Below, piece by piece: positions 34,030 through 46,475 of a DNA stretch of 64,000 bases. The position numbers and the translations under genes were made by a program. The notes below the pieces were generated by a model. The model did no database searches, was not told the origin of the DNA, and worked only from the letters and a program-made list of their open reading frames with translations. The first letter of the stretch is position 1, and every line of letters starts with the position of its first letter. The DNA comes from Ichthyophis bannanicus (lineage: Eukaryota > Chordata > Amphibia > Gymnophiona > Ichthyophiidae), in the NCBI GenBank assembly GCA_033557465.1, contig CM066032.1, positions 447,762,270 to 447,826,269 of the forward strand, given 5' to 3'.

Positions 34030-35000
34030 TGTCACTAATTTGTGACTTAGGTCCATTTGTATAACCCACCTTGTACCTTTTCCCATTCTTCTTCTGTGCT
34101 TTCTTCCCCCAGCAGTCCTATCCATCCCTGCACGTGAGCAGGAGTGGTGTGACATCGGTTTTCCAAGAAATCTTGATAAATTTTAGATAACAGATGTACC
34201 CCTGACTTCCCTTTATATAATAAATATCCCAACCAAATTGGTTTCCTGTAAGTTGCTGCACTATCCCCTGTCTATGTAGAAAGAACCTTAATCGGAAATA
34301 TTGATAGAAGGGTATTCGTGTTCCCACCATAGTCTCTATTTCCCTTTGCACCAGACATTTCCCCTCCCTCAGTACCTGCGAGAATCACTGGATGTTTTTC
34401 CCTTGGAAGGCACATAATAATGCAGAATATTCAGGATCCGAGAAGGGGACATAATCTCCGATATGAGCCCATTTTGATAATTCTCCTGAGAAATATTTTT
34501 GCCGGTGACCTTTCTAGCCTTCCTTTATTAAAGGGCCCAGAAATGGATGAGTAGATACATCCTTTCTTTCTACCCCTTCTAACCTCCTATCTACTTCTGG
34601 GGCAATCCATTCAAATATCGAACGTGGGGCTAGCCATCGTTTCTCCATATACACTCATAGAGCCTCACCCAGACGGTCGTAATGGGCTTTCAAAGCTCGC
34701 AAGATAGCCACACAGTAGTACATCCCCAACTCGGGGAGTCTCACTCCACTTGTTCCTGTACCCATATTAAACATTCAGAGCCACTCAAAGCTCATTTGCC
34801 ACCCCATATAAATTTTAGAAGTCTCTTTTCCCACTTTATTAGGATATTACCCTTTAAGGCTATCAGAAGCTGTGTAAAAAGGAAGTTAAATTTTGGAAGG
34901 ATACTCATCTTAATAGCTGCTGTTCTACCCAGCCACGTAAGATGGAGATCCCTCCAATGTTTCAGATATTTCTCTACCTGCATTGCTAAAGAGTTATAAT
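34030..35000 (-). pseudogene. L1-type LINE ORF2 fragment
   Basis: The minus strand at 34792-34983 reads KHWRDLHLTWLGRTAAIKMS and LPKFNFLF, then KFIWGGK, the L1 block after the RT palm. The 34118-34351 segment has RIPFYQYFRLRFFLH. The 34047-34232 segment has LLSKIYQDFL and STEEEWEKV. The order is normal for the L1 C-terminal half. Frame changes and missing ends show it is dead. It is a different copy from the L1 at 29830-32247, whose own flanks are defined by a target duplication. Confidence 0.88.
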
Positions 35001-35039
35001 TGAGTTGGACTTGATGCCCTCTTAAACATATAGCACCAC

Positions 35040-35310
35040 CCCTCTACCAATCTGATCTACTCTATCATTTGAATATAAGTTTTACCCCAGTTATCACAGT
35101 GTCCCATTGGTTATCCTCCTTACACCAGATCTCTGAAATACCAATTATATCTATCTCTGTGATCAATGCTATATACTCTAATTTGCCCATCTTATTTTTG
35201 AGATTCCTAGCATTTCTATAAAGATATGTTTTTGGTTCATATTGACAACCTACGTACGTATCAAAATATTAAAATAATCTGAACCATCTAATTCCTTAAC
35301 AAATAGGGAT
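35040..35310 (-). other. Probable LINE 5'-region repeat, split (continues 35880-36170)
   Basis: Two segments flank the LINE pieces at 35310-35880 and appear to be one older repeat read in antisense. They carry TTTTTGAGATTCCTAGCATT and TAGTTAAGGTGGAGCCCACC. I believe this sequence type is dispersed in vertebrate genomes, but cannot prove it here. Confidence 0.35.
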
Positions 35311-35461
35311 GTACTTCAAGGAGTGGTGGGATCACCCCTAAACAAAAACATGGGGAAGGGGGGGCCTGCACAGAGCGGCAGGTGTACCTATTCTTGACAT
35401 CATACTGGACAGACTAGATGGACCATGCTGGTCTTTGTCTGCCGTCATTTAATATGTTACT
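35310..35461 (+). mobile_element. CR1 3' tail
   Basis: It has GGACAGACTAGATGGACCATG, TGGTCTTTGTCTGCCGTCAT and ends TATGTTACTATGTA, the usual CR1 3' end (listed in short pieces). Confidence 0.75.
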
Positions 35462-35880
35462 ATGTATCAGTTGAGAGGAGTAATTTGGAGTAAATGGTGA
35501 TCAATAATATCAAAAGCATCAGAAAGATCAAGAAGAATGAGGATTGAGTGAAGGCCCTTGGATTTGCCCAGAAACAAGTCATTGGAGGCTTTGGCAAGAG
35601 CCATCTCAGTAGAATGTAGAGGGTGAAAGTCAGATTGCAGTGGATCCAGAAGGGACTGAGAGGAGAGAAAGTCAAGACTGCAGCAGTGAACTGCACATTC
35701 AAAAAGTTTAGAAATAAAGGGGAGGAGGTTAATAGAATGATAATTAGAAGGACAGGTAGGATCAAGGGATGGTTTCTTGAGGAGAGACTTAACCACAGCA
35801 TGCTTGAAGGCTTCAGGAACAGTTGCAATTTCTCTATTGGGATGCCCTGTCTTCACTGTTTTGGTAATATCCTTTAAAGA
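35462..35880 (-). pseudogene. L2-like LINE RT N-terminal fragment
   Basis: The minus-strand 129-codon ORF (35467-35856) reads AFKHAVVKSLLKKPSLDPTC, SNYHSINLLPFISKLFE, FLSSQSLLDPLQSDF, STEMALAKASNDL and LDLSDAFDIIDHHLL. This is the RT fingers through motif A. It is unbroken over this stretch but truncated on both sides. Confidence 0.9.
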
Positions 35881-36170
35881 TACATTATTCTGAACTATGT
35901 ACCGCTGGACAACTGTCAGCTTTCTCCCAATATCTAGTTTAAAAACTGCTCTATCTCCTTTTTTAAAGGTTAGTGCCAGCAGCCTGGTTCCACCCTAGTT
36001 AAGGTGGAGCCCACCCTCTCTTCCCCAGAATGTTACCCAGTACCTGACAAATTTGAAGCCCTCTTCCCTGCACCATAATCTCATCTACACAGTGAGATTC
36101 TGGATCTCTGCGTGCCTCTTGAGTCCTACATATGGAACTGGGGGCATTTTTGAGAATGCAACCATGGAGG

Positions 36171-37390
36171 TCCTGAATTTCAACTTTCTACTTTCAGCTC
36201 ACAGATAGATGCATGCTTTAAAAAAAGTATAAAGACAACACCTCTCTACCACTCAAAGAACAGTGTTTTATTTTTCTGTAATCTTTATAGATTGCAATAC
36301 ATTCATTGGACAATAAAAGACACCAATGTTCTTAAAAACCAATATAGCTACTAGAAATCTGCCACAGTTTTCATTTCAAAATATGTACTTGTGTGGTTTT
36401 TAGGAAAAGAACCCTCCATCATAAGGGTTTCTCATTTCAATTTTGACAGCCTGTATCCAAAAGATTCTTTTCTGCTGCATAAATTCTAATACATTTGCAT
36501 ATTTACAGAAATATTATGCTCAGCTTTTGACATCCTGTAATTAGGAGTAATGTGGTTCAGTGTACACAGTTAATAAAAAGGGAAGAATATGTCACTGCTT
36601 AAAAGAGAATTACAAATCAGTTTATGCTGTTAGATAAGTTAGGTCAGAAAGATCAGCCTATTTTAAAGGGTAAGATCATTTCGCTTATGACGAGAATGTA
36701 AGAAAACCTCTTTGATAAAAATGACTTTTAATTATTTTTTCTCTCTTTGAAATCTTTAAGACTAACTAAAGAAGGTGTTCCATGTAATTGTAGGTACATT
36801 ACTATAAAAAATTAAACATATATTCCAAAAGAGGAGTATTCATACTTTATAGATAATATAGCACACTAACAAGCTCAGCAGTGCTGCTACAAGTTTAATG
36901 GCAGTATAATACATTAGAATGTATTTGGGACATAGACTGCTGAAGTACACAACAGAATATGTTAGTTAATATTTCAACATACGCTTATTGTGCCTTGATG
37001 CTGTTAATATTAATGGTGGCATCATGCTTTGCCATGTGAGGCCCCACCAGTTATGGGTAGGCCACTGAGACCTTCCCTCAGCACTCTGACTCACCAGAAT
37101 TGCAGGGAAGAGGAGCAGTTCACACATCAGCTAGATCCACTGATCTCACTCACCTGGGTCTCCATTGAGCATCAGCTCTTCCTCAATCCCGAGAAAAGCT
37201 AAATCTCATTTAAAGTTAGCACATTTTAAAGAGATATCTCTATTATACTCTTAAGGCATCTCTAAGGCCAAAAAGGTCCACTATTCATAGCATATCCATA
37301 AAAGCACAAATCCAGCAAAAAAATATTCAAAATCTTGATAGAGCATCAATCTAGAATCACCAGTAATGCTACCATACTGACAGTAGAGGA
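36171..37390. other. No recognised feature
   Basis: AT-rich sequence, with no ORF above 60 codons and no repeat I can name. It is the longest featureless stretch in the window and the best candidate for old host sequence. Confidence 0.55.
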
Positions 37391-37399
37391 TCTTGCCTC

Positions 37400-38955
37400 T
37401 TTCTTTGCATCCGAAGTGCAAAGATTATGCACTCCTTTACTTACTTCAAACAGTACTCCATTCTATTTTGGTTAATCCCAAATTTCCCTCTATTTCAATC
37501 GTCCTCCTTTAATCCTGGTCCCTAAGTTTTCTTGGAGAAGATCCTTAAGCAGCTCCATTATGCAACCTCATTACTAAACTCCCTTCCCTCAGCTTACTTA
37601 AAATCACAGTTGAAAGTTTTAATTCACTATCTGAAGAATAATAGGATAAATCACACCTCCTACCATCAGCTTGGAAACTAGTTTCCCTTACACCTATTCT
37701 AAAAAAAAGGCTTTAAATTTACCAGTCTTCCTGATAATTACAGACTAGTCTATTCACTCTTCTTTTTAACTATATTTGTACACCTAAGGATCTTTGTGGA
37801 TAAAAAAAATCTCTTGCATCCATGTCAATCCTTTTTTAGAGCATTGCATAGCACAGAAACCTGTTTAACTTTCATGTTAAGCAAGATATACATGTTCCTA
37901 GACTCAGGAAAAAATCACACTCATTGTCTTGTTAGATCTATCAGTTGCTTTGAACTTGGTCGATCACAGATCTCTTAGCTGACATTGGCCTCTTAAGTGG
38001 TTTATCTCATTTATAACTGACATACATTTACTGTAACTATAAGTTCTGGTATCTCTTCTGCTCATCACTTGATCTGTGGCGTCCCCCATTCTAGTCATTC
38101 TATTTCAGTCATCATTAGCACTGTTTATCTAATTGTTAGGAATCTCAGGTTATCTTTTTGCCAATGGCGTTCAGTGAGTGGCATTTCTTGACCCTTGTGT
38201 CCCTGACCTGCAATCGCTAAATACTAGTCTTGAGGCTGTAGTCCAATGATTGAAGATCAACCTTTTAAAACTAAATCCTTCAAAATACAAGGTTATGTTG
38301 CCAAACCAGTATCTGCTCCAACTTTGGCAGGTCTCACTCTTCTCCGTATCGCTAGCATTAAAATATTAGGCTGTTATTTATCTTTCAATGTTCAAATTGC
38401 CCAAACTGTCAAAACCTGCTTCTTTGGCTATCAGATCCATGAAACTCATGGATCTGATAAATCAGCTTTAATCAACCTAGTCATTTCTCAATAAATCAGC
38501 TTTAATCAACCTAGTCATTTCTTTAGTCATTAGCCATTTTGGTTACACTAACTCATTATATAACAGCCTGCCTCTTCTTTCTATTACATGAACAATTAAT
38601 TCAAAACTCAGCAAACAACCCATTCAAAGAAATCAGACCCTGTTACCTTACTCTGAAAGGCCATCGTTGGAGATCGTTTCCTAGCACAGCAAATTCAAAA
38701 TCCTTCTGTTGGCCCACAAGGCATTTTACACTGGACTTCAATTATACGTATCTTATCCCCTTGTCCCCTATATTCCTACCAAGTCCCTTCACTCCTAGAA
38801 TCAAAATAGACTGAGTATTCCATCTAACTGCTCAGCTCGCCACAAGTCAACAAATCAGTCTGCTTTTTTATTTCCTGGCTCTGGCCCTTTGGAACACCCT
38901 TCCTCTTTCTATTAGAATGGACTCTTCATTAAAAAAACTTTAAGAAAAGCCTTAC
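37400..38955 (+). pseudogene. L2-like LINE RT, decayed (+ strand)
   Basis: The + strand has PCQSFFRALHSTETCL (37815-37870), an LLDLSAAFDLVDH-like trace (37930-37970), a KYLGVYLSF-like block (38360-38395) and LQLIQNAAARLI/LLAHKAL-like traces (38590-38740). It is badly frameshifted. It ends near a TTTATTTAAC tail that it shares, tail to tail, with the next LINE. A 34-bp tandem duplication (AAATCAGCTTTAATCAACC unit) lies at 38459-38524. Confidence 0.75.
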
Positions 38956-39213
38956 TTCTTTATCTATTTATTTAACAATAATTTCTATACCGCAATTTCC
39001 ATGGATCAATTGTGGTTTACATGGAACAGGCATGAGTAATACAAACAGGTACATGCTCAGTTACATAGAACAGAAGTTAACTATGTACATAGTGATGATA
39101 AACTATCATCTGAACATTTATTTGTGCATAATACAAACAAATAACAATTGAACTATATACAGTTTATATATTTGCTTAAGTTCGTGTGTTGTGTTGGTTG
39201 TGTGTCAGATATA

Positions 39214-41790
39214 CTATTTTACTGGTGTTGAATTTTCTAGCTGGTCATGCGTGCCGAAGTGTGTGTTGAATAAGTGTGTTTTAAGATATTTTCTAAAGGT
39301 TAGCAGGTTGCTTAGTTGTCTGAGGTGATCAGGGAGGGCATTCCAGAGAATAGGGGCATTGTGAGAGAAGGCCTTATTAGTTGTTATCTTTTTGGCCTTC
39401 CTGAAGTCTATTGGTAAGGAGAGTTTGTTTTTATTGATGGGGCGTTGTGTACGATTGTTATTTTCTCTAGATATGAGGGTTGTTAGGTGAGAGGGGGTGA
39501 TACCATGAATTAGTTTAAACGTTGTTACAAAAATTTTGTATGTTATTCGACTATGTATTGGTAGCCAGTGGAGGTCATACACTGTGGGTGTGATATGTTC
39601 CATAGCATTTATGTTTTTAGTTATGCGGGCTGTCACATTTTGGGCTAATTGGAGTCATCTTAGATCCTGTTTGGAGATGCCTTGAAGGATGGTATTAGCA
39701 AAGTCAAAGTGTGGGGTAATCATAGCTTGGATTGTAGACCTAAAATCATGTGGGTGGAGAAAAGGTTGGAGTTGCTTGAGGAGTTTGATTTTGTAAAATA
39801 TCTTTCTTGTTGTTTGCTTTATGTGGGAACTGAAGCTGAGGGAGCGATCAATTATGACGCCTAGATATTTCACTTCATTTTTGATTTGAATATTGATGTT
39901 GTTAAGTGTGATTGAGTTTGTGGGGGAGAGGTTTTGGTTTCTAGTAACAAACATGGCGTCGGTTTTTGAAAAGTTAATATAGAGATTGTGGCTCTCAAGC
40001 CACTTCGTAATTTCTGTGAAGCAGTCGGCTAATATTCTTTGGTGGATTCAGGGTATCCCATGGGAGATAGATCATAATATCGTCCGAGTAAATATGGTAG
40101 TTTACGTGGAACTTTTTAAATATAGAACAGATGTGTTGTAAGTAGATATTAAAGAGTAGTGCAGAAAGAGCGGAGCCTTGGGGGAGACCTTGTTCTTGTT
40201 TATATATTTCTGATATTTGTTGTTCAATTCTGACTTCCTGGATTCTATCTGATAGGTATGAGTGAAACCATTTCAGTACCGTGTCTGTAATTCCCATCTG
40301 TTGTAGCCATGTTAGCATTATTTGATGGATAACACATTCAAATGCTGCTGTGATATCGATGAAGATAAGAAGGAAGATATGTTTTACGTTGTCAGTTCCT
40401 CTGGCAAGAGTGTCAATTAAAACTGTGAGGAGTGTTTCCAATCCATGGTAAGGTCTAAAACCATATTGCTGATCATCTAGAGGTGCAGATGAGTCAATAT
40501 GGTCTTGCAGTTGGATCTGTACTGTATTTTCCGTTAGTTTAGCCATGAGTGGTAGACTGGAGATTGCTCTATATGAGGTTGGGGAGCTTTTATCACTGGA
40601 CATGCTTTTTAATACGGGGCAGATTTGCACATGTTTAAGGAGTGCTGGTAGATAACCGTTCTTAAGTGAGAGATTTATCATTTGTAGAATGAATAAGGAG
40701 AGCTTAGGGGTAGATGCTTTTATCCAGTTTACTGGACAAGGGGTCAAGGTGTGATGTGGTCGTGTTTAGTTTGAAAACGATGTGTTTCAGCATGCCTTTA
40801 GATAGAGTGTAAAATGCAGACCATTGTGTTATATGTGGGATGGGATTAAGCTTTGTGTTATGGTAGGTGATGATTTAAGAAGGGACCCAGGATATCAATG
40901 CTTGACCCAGTACAAGCATTGCGGAACCTGTGTCTTTTGGGGAAACTGCTAGGTACGTATGACCTAGATTGCCCACTGTTGGAAACAGGATACTGGGCTT
41001 GATGGACCTTGGTCTGACCCAGTATGGCATATCTTATGTTCTTATGGTGTTTGTTTTAATTTATTCTCATAGTAAGTCGCAAGTGTTTGGGGTGAGATGG
41101 CATGATTCGCGGAGTATTTGTTGGCGATATTGTCCATTAAGGATTGAACAATTCTAAAAAGTTCTCTTGGGCGGTTAAGAGCTTTTGTGACTTGCCTTGA
41201 GTAGTAATTCTTCTTGGCGTCATTAATTCATTCTCTATATATTGTCAGGGTGTTTAGGTAATTGTCTTGGAGTGTTTTAGTTTTAGCCTGCCGCCATTTG
41301 TGTTTGGCTTTGCGTAGCTCTGTCCTTATTTGTTTTATTTCTAGGTTATACCATGGGGCATTTTGCTTCTTTTGCCTATTTGTGAGTTGTTTGAGATTCT
41401 GGGTCGGGGTAGCTGCATTGTTTATGGTGGTGTGCCATATTGTGAGAGCTTTGTCAAGATCTGTAGTGTCTAAAAGGAGGTGTGGGATGATTTTATTCAA
41501 AAATTCTTCTTTATTAAATTTTTTGAATCTGTTAATGTGATGGGGGTGTAAAAGTCTGTTAGGAACAGCATCGGCTAGTGGGATTTGGAATTTTATTAGA
41601 TGATTAGATGATTCCCTGACCAGGGGATGGGTTGTATTTCTAGGGTTGCAGGGTCAAATGTGTTGGTTGAGGTGTTTGGTCAAGTTTGGTCAAGGAAGAT
41701 AAGGTCAAGTTTATTTCCTTTATGATGTGTGTTTTCTTTTATGATTTGTGTGTAGTCCATCTCTTCAGTGGTTTTTATTAACCAGGTAGC
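39214..41790 (-). pseudogene. L2-like LINE ORF2 (endonuclease, RT)
   Basis: In minus-strand order, endonuclease C-terminal traces (NTHHKGNKLDLIF, about 41690-41740) come first. The 41228-41500 segment holds the linker with KQNAPWYNLEIKQIRTELRK. The 250-codon ORF at 39995-40747 is an open RT core. It has motif A LIFIDITAAFE, motif B GLPQGSALSALLFNIYL and motif C YSDD, so its catalytic Asp residues are kept. The 39655-39954 segment has VKYLGVIIDRSLSFSSHIK. The 39214-39636 segment has YDLHWLPIHSRITYK and WNALPDHLRQ with a normal end. Frame changes lie between the segments. Confidence 0.9.
40880..41045 (+). mobile_element. CR1 3' tail inserted in L2
   Basis: It has TGCCCACTGTTGGAAACAGG, ACTGGGCTTGATGGACC and ends TTATGTTCTTATG. 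It is the reverse complement of the tail at 12955-13060. Confidence 0.88.
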
Positions 41791-42069
41791 TGGACCCGGT
41801 GCTCCACCCCTCCCTTTTACTCACCCTTTTCCTCCTCTAAGCCATCCCCTCATTCCCACAAACTTCACACACACGGTTATTGGAAGTAACAGGTCGCAGC
41901 TTTATTGGCAAATAACATATTGACCATTCTGAACATACAATCATCAAACCAACCCGAGCAGAGCGATACCCCACCAGCCATGCTATTAGCAAAGTGACCT
42001 CACTCCGCCCCTGCTGTGGTCAAACCACCGTCAAAATTACTACCACCCCTGCCCAACTTCGCCATATCA

Positions 42070-42827
42070 CTAGCAAAAATCTTTTAGGGGTTGTCCGGGT
42101 CGGAGGCACCCCGCCCCCGCCCCAAGTAGCCTAAGGCTCTGGACCCCGGAAACATCCAGGATCCCGCCACTTGCACAGGTCCATTGATGTACCTGTGCCC
42201 CCCCCCCCCCCAGCTCAAGCTGCGACCTGTCAGTGTCTGCCTGCACCACTTGTTCCAATGCTTCCTGCCAATCGTTCAAGAGGAAATCCACCCCCACCAG
42301 GGATATATGTACTCCGTCACTCCTATACAAGCCAGAACACGCCACCTCCGCCCATGCATGCTGCACCTGCAGCCCGCCGTGCTCACCTACCCATTTCCCA
42401 ATCTGCCGGTTAATCTTCATCAGCCCCCGAGACCAACGCCGCTGCCCCCAACAGCTGGCCTCGGAATAATGTCTGACCATAGCAAAACCACCCCCCGGAA
42501 CATCTGAAGTACCACAGCAAAGTCTCTCTTCGCCACAATGATCAACTGCTTGCATGTCCAGGAAGCTAAATCGTTGCCCCCTAAGTGCAACAGCAGAAAC
42601 GACGGCGGCTTCCTTAAGCGCTCATGATGTCATAGCAAATGCATCAGCTGCATCCACCGTAGACCACGCTCGCCCAGCCATGAAATCAACACCACAGCAG
42701 GATCCAGACCCAAGTGCAGCCCGATCGGCCGCACTGCTGCTCGCTGGCTGGCCCAGAACACAAAGGAATGCCCCAACATCCCCGCGCACACCTTCCCCCA
42801 TCTGTAAAAGAAAAGATCATTTAAATG
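42070..42827 (-). pseudogene. SGNH/GDSL hydrolase domain of Ngaro
   Basis: Reading continues in the YR frame from 42827. GHSFVFWASQRA (block I with the Ser, 42762-42773 region) is followed by VLISWLGERGLRW, a stop at 42630-42632, then LLLHLGGNDLASW (block III Asn). After WSDIIPRP a frameshift near 42440 leads to LYRSDGVHISLVGVDFL (block V Asp and His, about 42301-42330). SGNH enzymes hydrolyse esters. Its role in Ngaro replication is unknown to me. All four signature residues can be seen, though not in one frame. Confidence 0.85.
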
Positions 42828-43749
42828 TCACTGTGACCGGCATGCGTGACCCCCTTCATAATCAAACATAGCCCTGGACCTCCATCTACCTATCATTTGA
42901 ATCTGCAAGCCCGACAGCCCCGCCCCGACCGCACTTGTTGCTGCACCAATGAGAAAAGAATGCGCCAAAAAAAGGCTTGAGTCTTCACCCATTCTACACA
43001 ACACCATCCTCAAAACTGCCGACACCTGGAAACGGGTCAACACCTTTGCATCCCTGTGGACAAAGAGCCCACCCTCCGCCAACGGGCGAAAGTGTAAGTA
43101 GTTGCGCATTGCAGCTACCGGGCACGTGAGGCCCCCGATCTCCTGCAGGACCACCCATAAGCCCCTTACTTGCTGGTCTGTTTTGGATCTTTGAAGGAGT
43201 ACCCGTAACTGCCTACCGTCTATCCGAACATGCTGGAACCGTAAACTATTCCCCACACCCGACCTCCTCCAATTTGCCACCGATTCCCCCACCCTAAATG
43301 CACTGAAGAAGGCCAACGTGAATACGGCCCTGAAGAGTGTAGCTTCATATGGTGACTCCGCGACCTCAGCTAAGCCCTCACATAATCCGCAGAGCAAGTC
43401 ATGCGTAATCGGCCGCCGCTGATCTCACGGAGTCGGACGCAAGCGCTCCCACCCTTGCAGCAACCTAAACACAAGGAACCCCCCCGGAACCCCATCCCAA
43501 TGCTCTCGCGTAAAAAGCAAAGCCCGCCAAATGTGCAAGCACCGATGACCTTGCCACCCCCTGCCCTTTTGCCATAATTACATACTGCCCCAACACGTGA
43601 TTCGACACTGCTCCCCCCTGCCACCCCCGTGCTCGCAAGAATTCCATCACTCTCTCACAACCTCTGTGATAAGCATCCCATGTCCGCTCCGCCACCGAGC
43701 TCTGCAGCAGATTCGTCATGTCCGCAGGCCACAGCTCCATAATCTCCAA
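42828..43749 (-). pseudogene. Ngaro tyrosine recombinase
   Basis: The 43465-43749 segment is the core-binding domain (LLQSSVAERTWDAYHRGCER, FLRARGW). A frameshift leads to the 42828-43397 catalytic domain. This has LAFFSAFRVGE (first Arg), RSKTDQ, AHSFLIGAATSA and IGRWRSRAMFDY (Trp and nucleophile Tyr). In related enzymes the second block is HSxRIGAAT, so the second Arg is Leu here. Integration activity would be lost. A stop at 42828-42830 separates it from the SGNH domain in the same frame. Confidence 0.9.
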
Positions 43750-45498
43750 GGGACCCTGCGCCCCTCTGCTTCCGCCTCCGCCTCCGGGGCCAACTTGAAA
43801 AACCGGTCCAACTGTAAATGGGAAAGAGCATCAGCAATGGAATTAGTATGTCCCGGAATATGGCAAGCCTTCAGCGCAACATTCAAACGCAAACAGGACA
43901 ATACCACATCTCTCATCAATGACGCTACTTGCACACATCGCGGATTGTAATGATTCATGACACTCACTACCGCTTCATTATCACACCACCATACCACCCT
44001 CCGATTGGTCAACCTGTCGGGCCACAACTCAAGTACCACTAAGATCAGAAACAGTTCCAAGAAAGTGATATTACTCAACAATCCCGCATCCTGCCAGGCC
44101 TTTGGCCAGCTATCCACACACCAAGCCCCTCCAAAGTAGATTCCCAGACCTACACCTCCTGCTGCATCCGTATAAAGCTGCAAATCCTTGCTAGACACCT
44201 CGGCTTCCATTAACACCGATGTCCCATTAAAGTTTCTCAAAAATACGTCCCACACCCGCAAGTATTCGCAGATAGACTTTGAAATCTGTATGCGGTGATG
44301 CGGCTTACATACCCCCGCAGTCGACGCCGCCAGCCATCGCATGAATACTCACCCCATTGGTATCACTCTGCATGCAAAGTTCAATGACCCTATCAACGCC
44401 TGCATTTCAGCCAACGTCATCTTAGCGTAGACTAATACATTCGCCACTAAAACCCGCAACTTCACCATCTTCTCACTCAGCAAGCGAGCTACCATGACCT
44501 CGGAATCCAACTCAACTAAGAAGGTGATCCATGTCGTCGGGCCCTCAGTCTTCCCTTCTGCCAACGGCACCCCAAACTCCGCAGCCAAAGTCACAAAACC
44601 ATCCAACAGCACCCTACACTGCCCATCCTGCGCTGTGCCCACGAACAAAAAATCATCAAGGTAATGCACCAAATTCAGGCAACCTACTCTCAGCTCCACT
44701 GCCGAAAGGTACTAAATTTCTCAAAGTAGGCGCACGAAACTGCACAACCCATGGGCATGCATTTATCAAAATAAAATTCCCCCCAAATTGGAAACCCAAC
44801 AAACGAAAGGCCGAGGGGTGCACCGGCAACAAGCGAAATGCGGATTCAATATCCACTTTGGCTATCAACGCCCCTCGACCAGATTTCTTTACTAACTACA
44901 CCGCCTTCACCGTACAACACTCGCATGGGATGTGGTCATTAACTGATGCCCCTAACGGGAAGGACAGATTATGTATCAGCCAAAACTTCCCAGGCTCTTT
45001 CTTCGGTATGATGCCCAACGGGGACACCACAAAATAATGGAACGGTGGCTCCGCAAACGGACCTGCTATACTCCCCATCGTCAACTCGACCAACTTCTCC
45101 TGCGCTACTGACTCAAAGCGCCGCACCGATGGGGAGTTACTTGCCGTCGCGACCGCTACCACACCTTGAACCGGAATAACAAAGCCCAACTGGAACTCCC
45201 GTTGCAAAACGTCCCTATCCCCTGCCCTTGGGTAGTGGCGCAGCCATATGCTTAACATCCCCATCCGGATCGGCAAGTGAGCCAGTTCCCATGCCTCCCA
45301 ACTGCTTGGGGGCCGACAAGGGGACCAATTGGGCACCTTTTTTAATACATTTTGTTGCCGAGTGTGCTCCGCCACAGACTGAACAAACATGCTGAAACTT
45401 GCAGTCCGGGAATGGGCAGGAGGACCTATTGAACCTCCAGCACACGTCCCCAATCCCAATTGCAGTCTGCTTTGGCTGTACTGGTGCTCCTCCCACAC
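43716..45498 (-). pseudogene. Ngaro reverse transcriptase / RNase H
   Basis: The 44896-45498 segment has fingers with SPLGIIPKKEPGKFWLIHNL and a stop at 44896-44898. The same frame goes on with ALIAKVDIESAFRLLPVHPS (motif A). A frameshift near 44700 leads to YLDDFLFVG (motif C intact) and TEGPTTWITFL. After a stop at 44349-44351 the same frame holds RNase H: YTDAAGGVGLG, ELFLILVVLELW, VWWCDNEAVV and HIPGHTNSIADALSH, all catalytic residues kept. One frameshift and two stops break the gene. Confidence 0.92.
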
Positions 45499-46475
45499 GA
45501 AAGGAACGGTTCACCCCCGCATTGGCCGCCACCCCAGCCTTTCCTCCTCCCCCCCTCCGCCACCGGCATTCACTCTGCCTGACATCTGCGTGAGCCATAA
45601 ATTAATATCCTGCACGCCCCACATCAATAACTTGTTCCCCTCCATTTTGTCACAAAATTTTTCGTCATAATTTAGCCACGACCACCCCTCATGGGTCTGT
45701 AAGGCTTCCAAAATCGAGTCCACATATGCAAGCATCATCCCCTGCTGCTCCGTATAGCGCTGACCCCAAACACTCGCCAAACGCAAGAAAGCTCGCACCC
45801 AATTCACCACATTCCTAGCAACCTTTCTCAGCCTCCCAGCCTTCTCATCCTCCTTGCGCTTTTTCCTACTTTCCCCGGAACGCTTCCGACCTTCCAGCAA
45901 GCGGAAGATATCAATGTATCTCCGCTTCCAAATTTTCCGTCGCAACATCTTCAGCACCCCCTCCCACAACTCCGATAAAGTTGTAAACGTGGGAGTCCCA
46001 TCCCCCGACTTGCCCTCCGTCATCGCAATGCCCTGCACCCCCGCCCTCCCCCTTTCGTCCCTCGTGGACGCCGCTGATGAACTCGAGGATGAGGAGGACA
46101 ACGCCGCCGAACTACTCCAACGCCTGCAAACATGCTTCCTCTTCCGGCTCACTTTCCCCGGCCATTCGGCAGTCACACCCTGCCCTCCCCCCCCTCCACC
46201 ACCTGCTCCCCTGGTAACTCACCCGTCTCCGTGACGGTTGCCGTCCCCATCGCTATCACTGTCGAGAGAAGCACCTCCGCAGGAGGATGCACCGCTAACT
46301 GTTGTGCGCCAGCTCCGCGCTCCAACGAGTCCTCTACCACTACCCATTGCGTAGCCGTGGATACCTGGTCCATATTCGCAACCCTCACGTGCCCCTGCAT
46401 CTCATGCACCGCTCTTGGCGACGTCGGATACGGAACCTGTGGAGACACAAAAGGAAAAACCGGGGGAGGGAACAT
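45215..46475 (-). pseudogene. Ngaro gag-like protein
   Basis: The 46173-46475 segment is a Pro/Val-rich start. The 45511-46176 segment (221 codons) has a Ser-run, then a basic helical part with YIDIFRLLEGRK and WSWLNYDEKF. The 45215-45598 segment has a Gly/Arg-rich run and a Cys/His cluster (CWRF..SCPFPDCKFQH, then CSVCGGAHSATKC), a nucleic-acid-binding zinc-finger pair. Two frame changes join the pieces. The stop and start positions overlap, so the frameshifts are recent. Confidence 0.82.

Larger units (their letters stand above)
38956..41800 (-). mobile_element. L2-like LINE, long copy (- strand)
   Basis: The 3' tail is at 38956 (TTTATCTATTTATTTAACAA) and the body runs to the endonuclease near 41800, where the Ngaro element begins. 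A CR1 tail is inserted at about 40880-41045. It is the most complete LINE in the window. Confidence 0.9.

Noticed and set aside
36171..37390. Possible host 3' UTR or exon
   Set aside because: AT-rich with no ORF, splice pattern or polyA context strong enough to call a gene.
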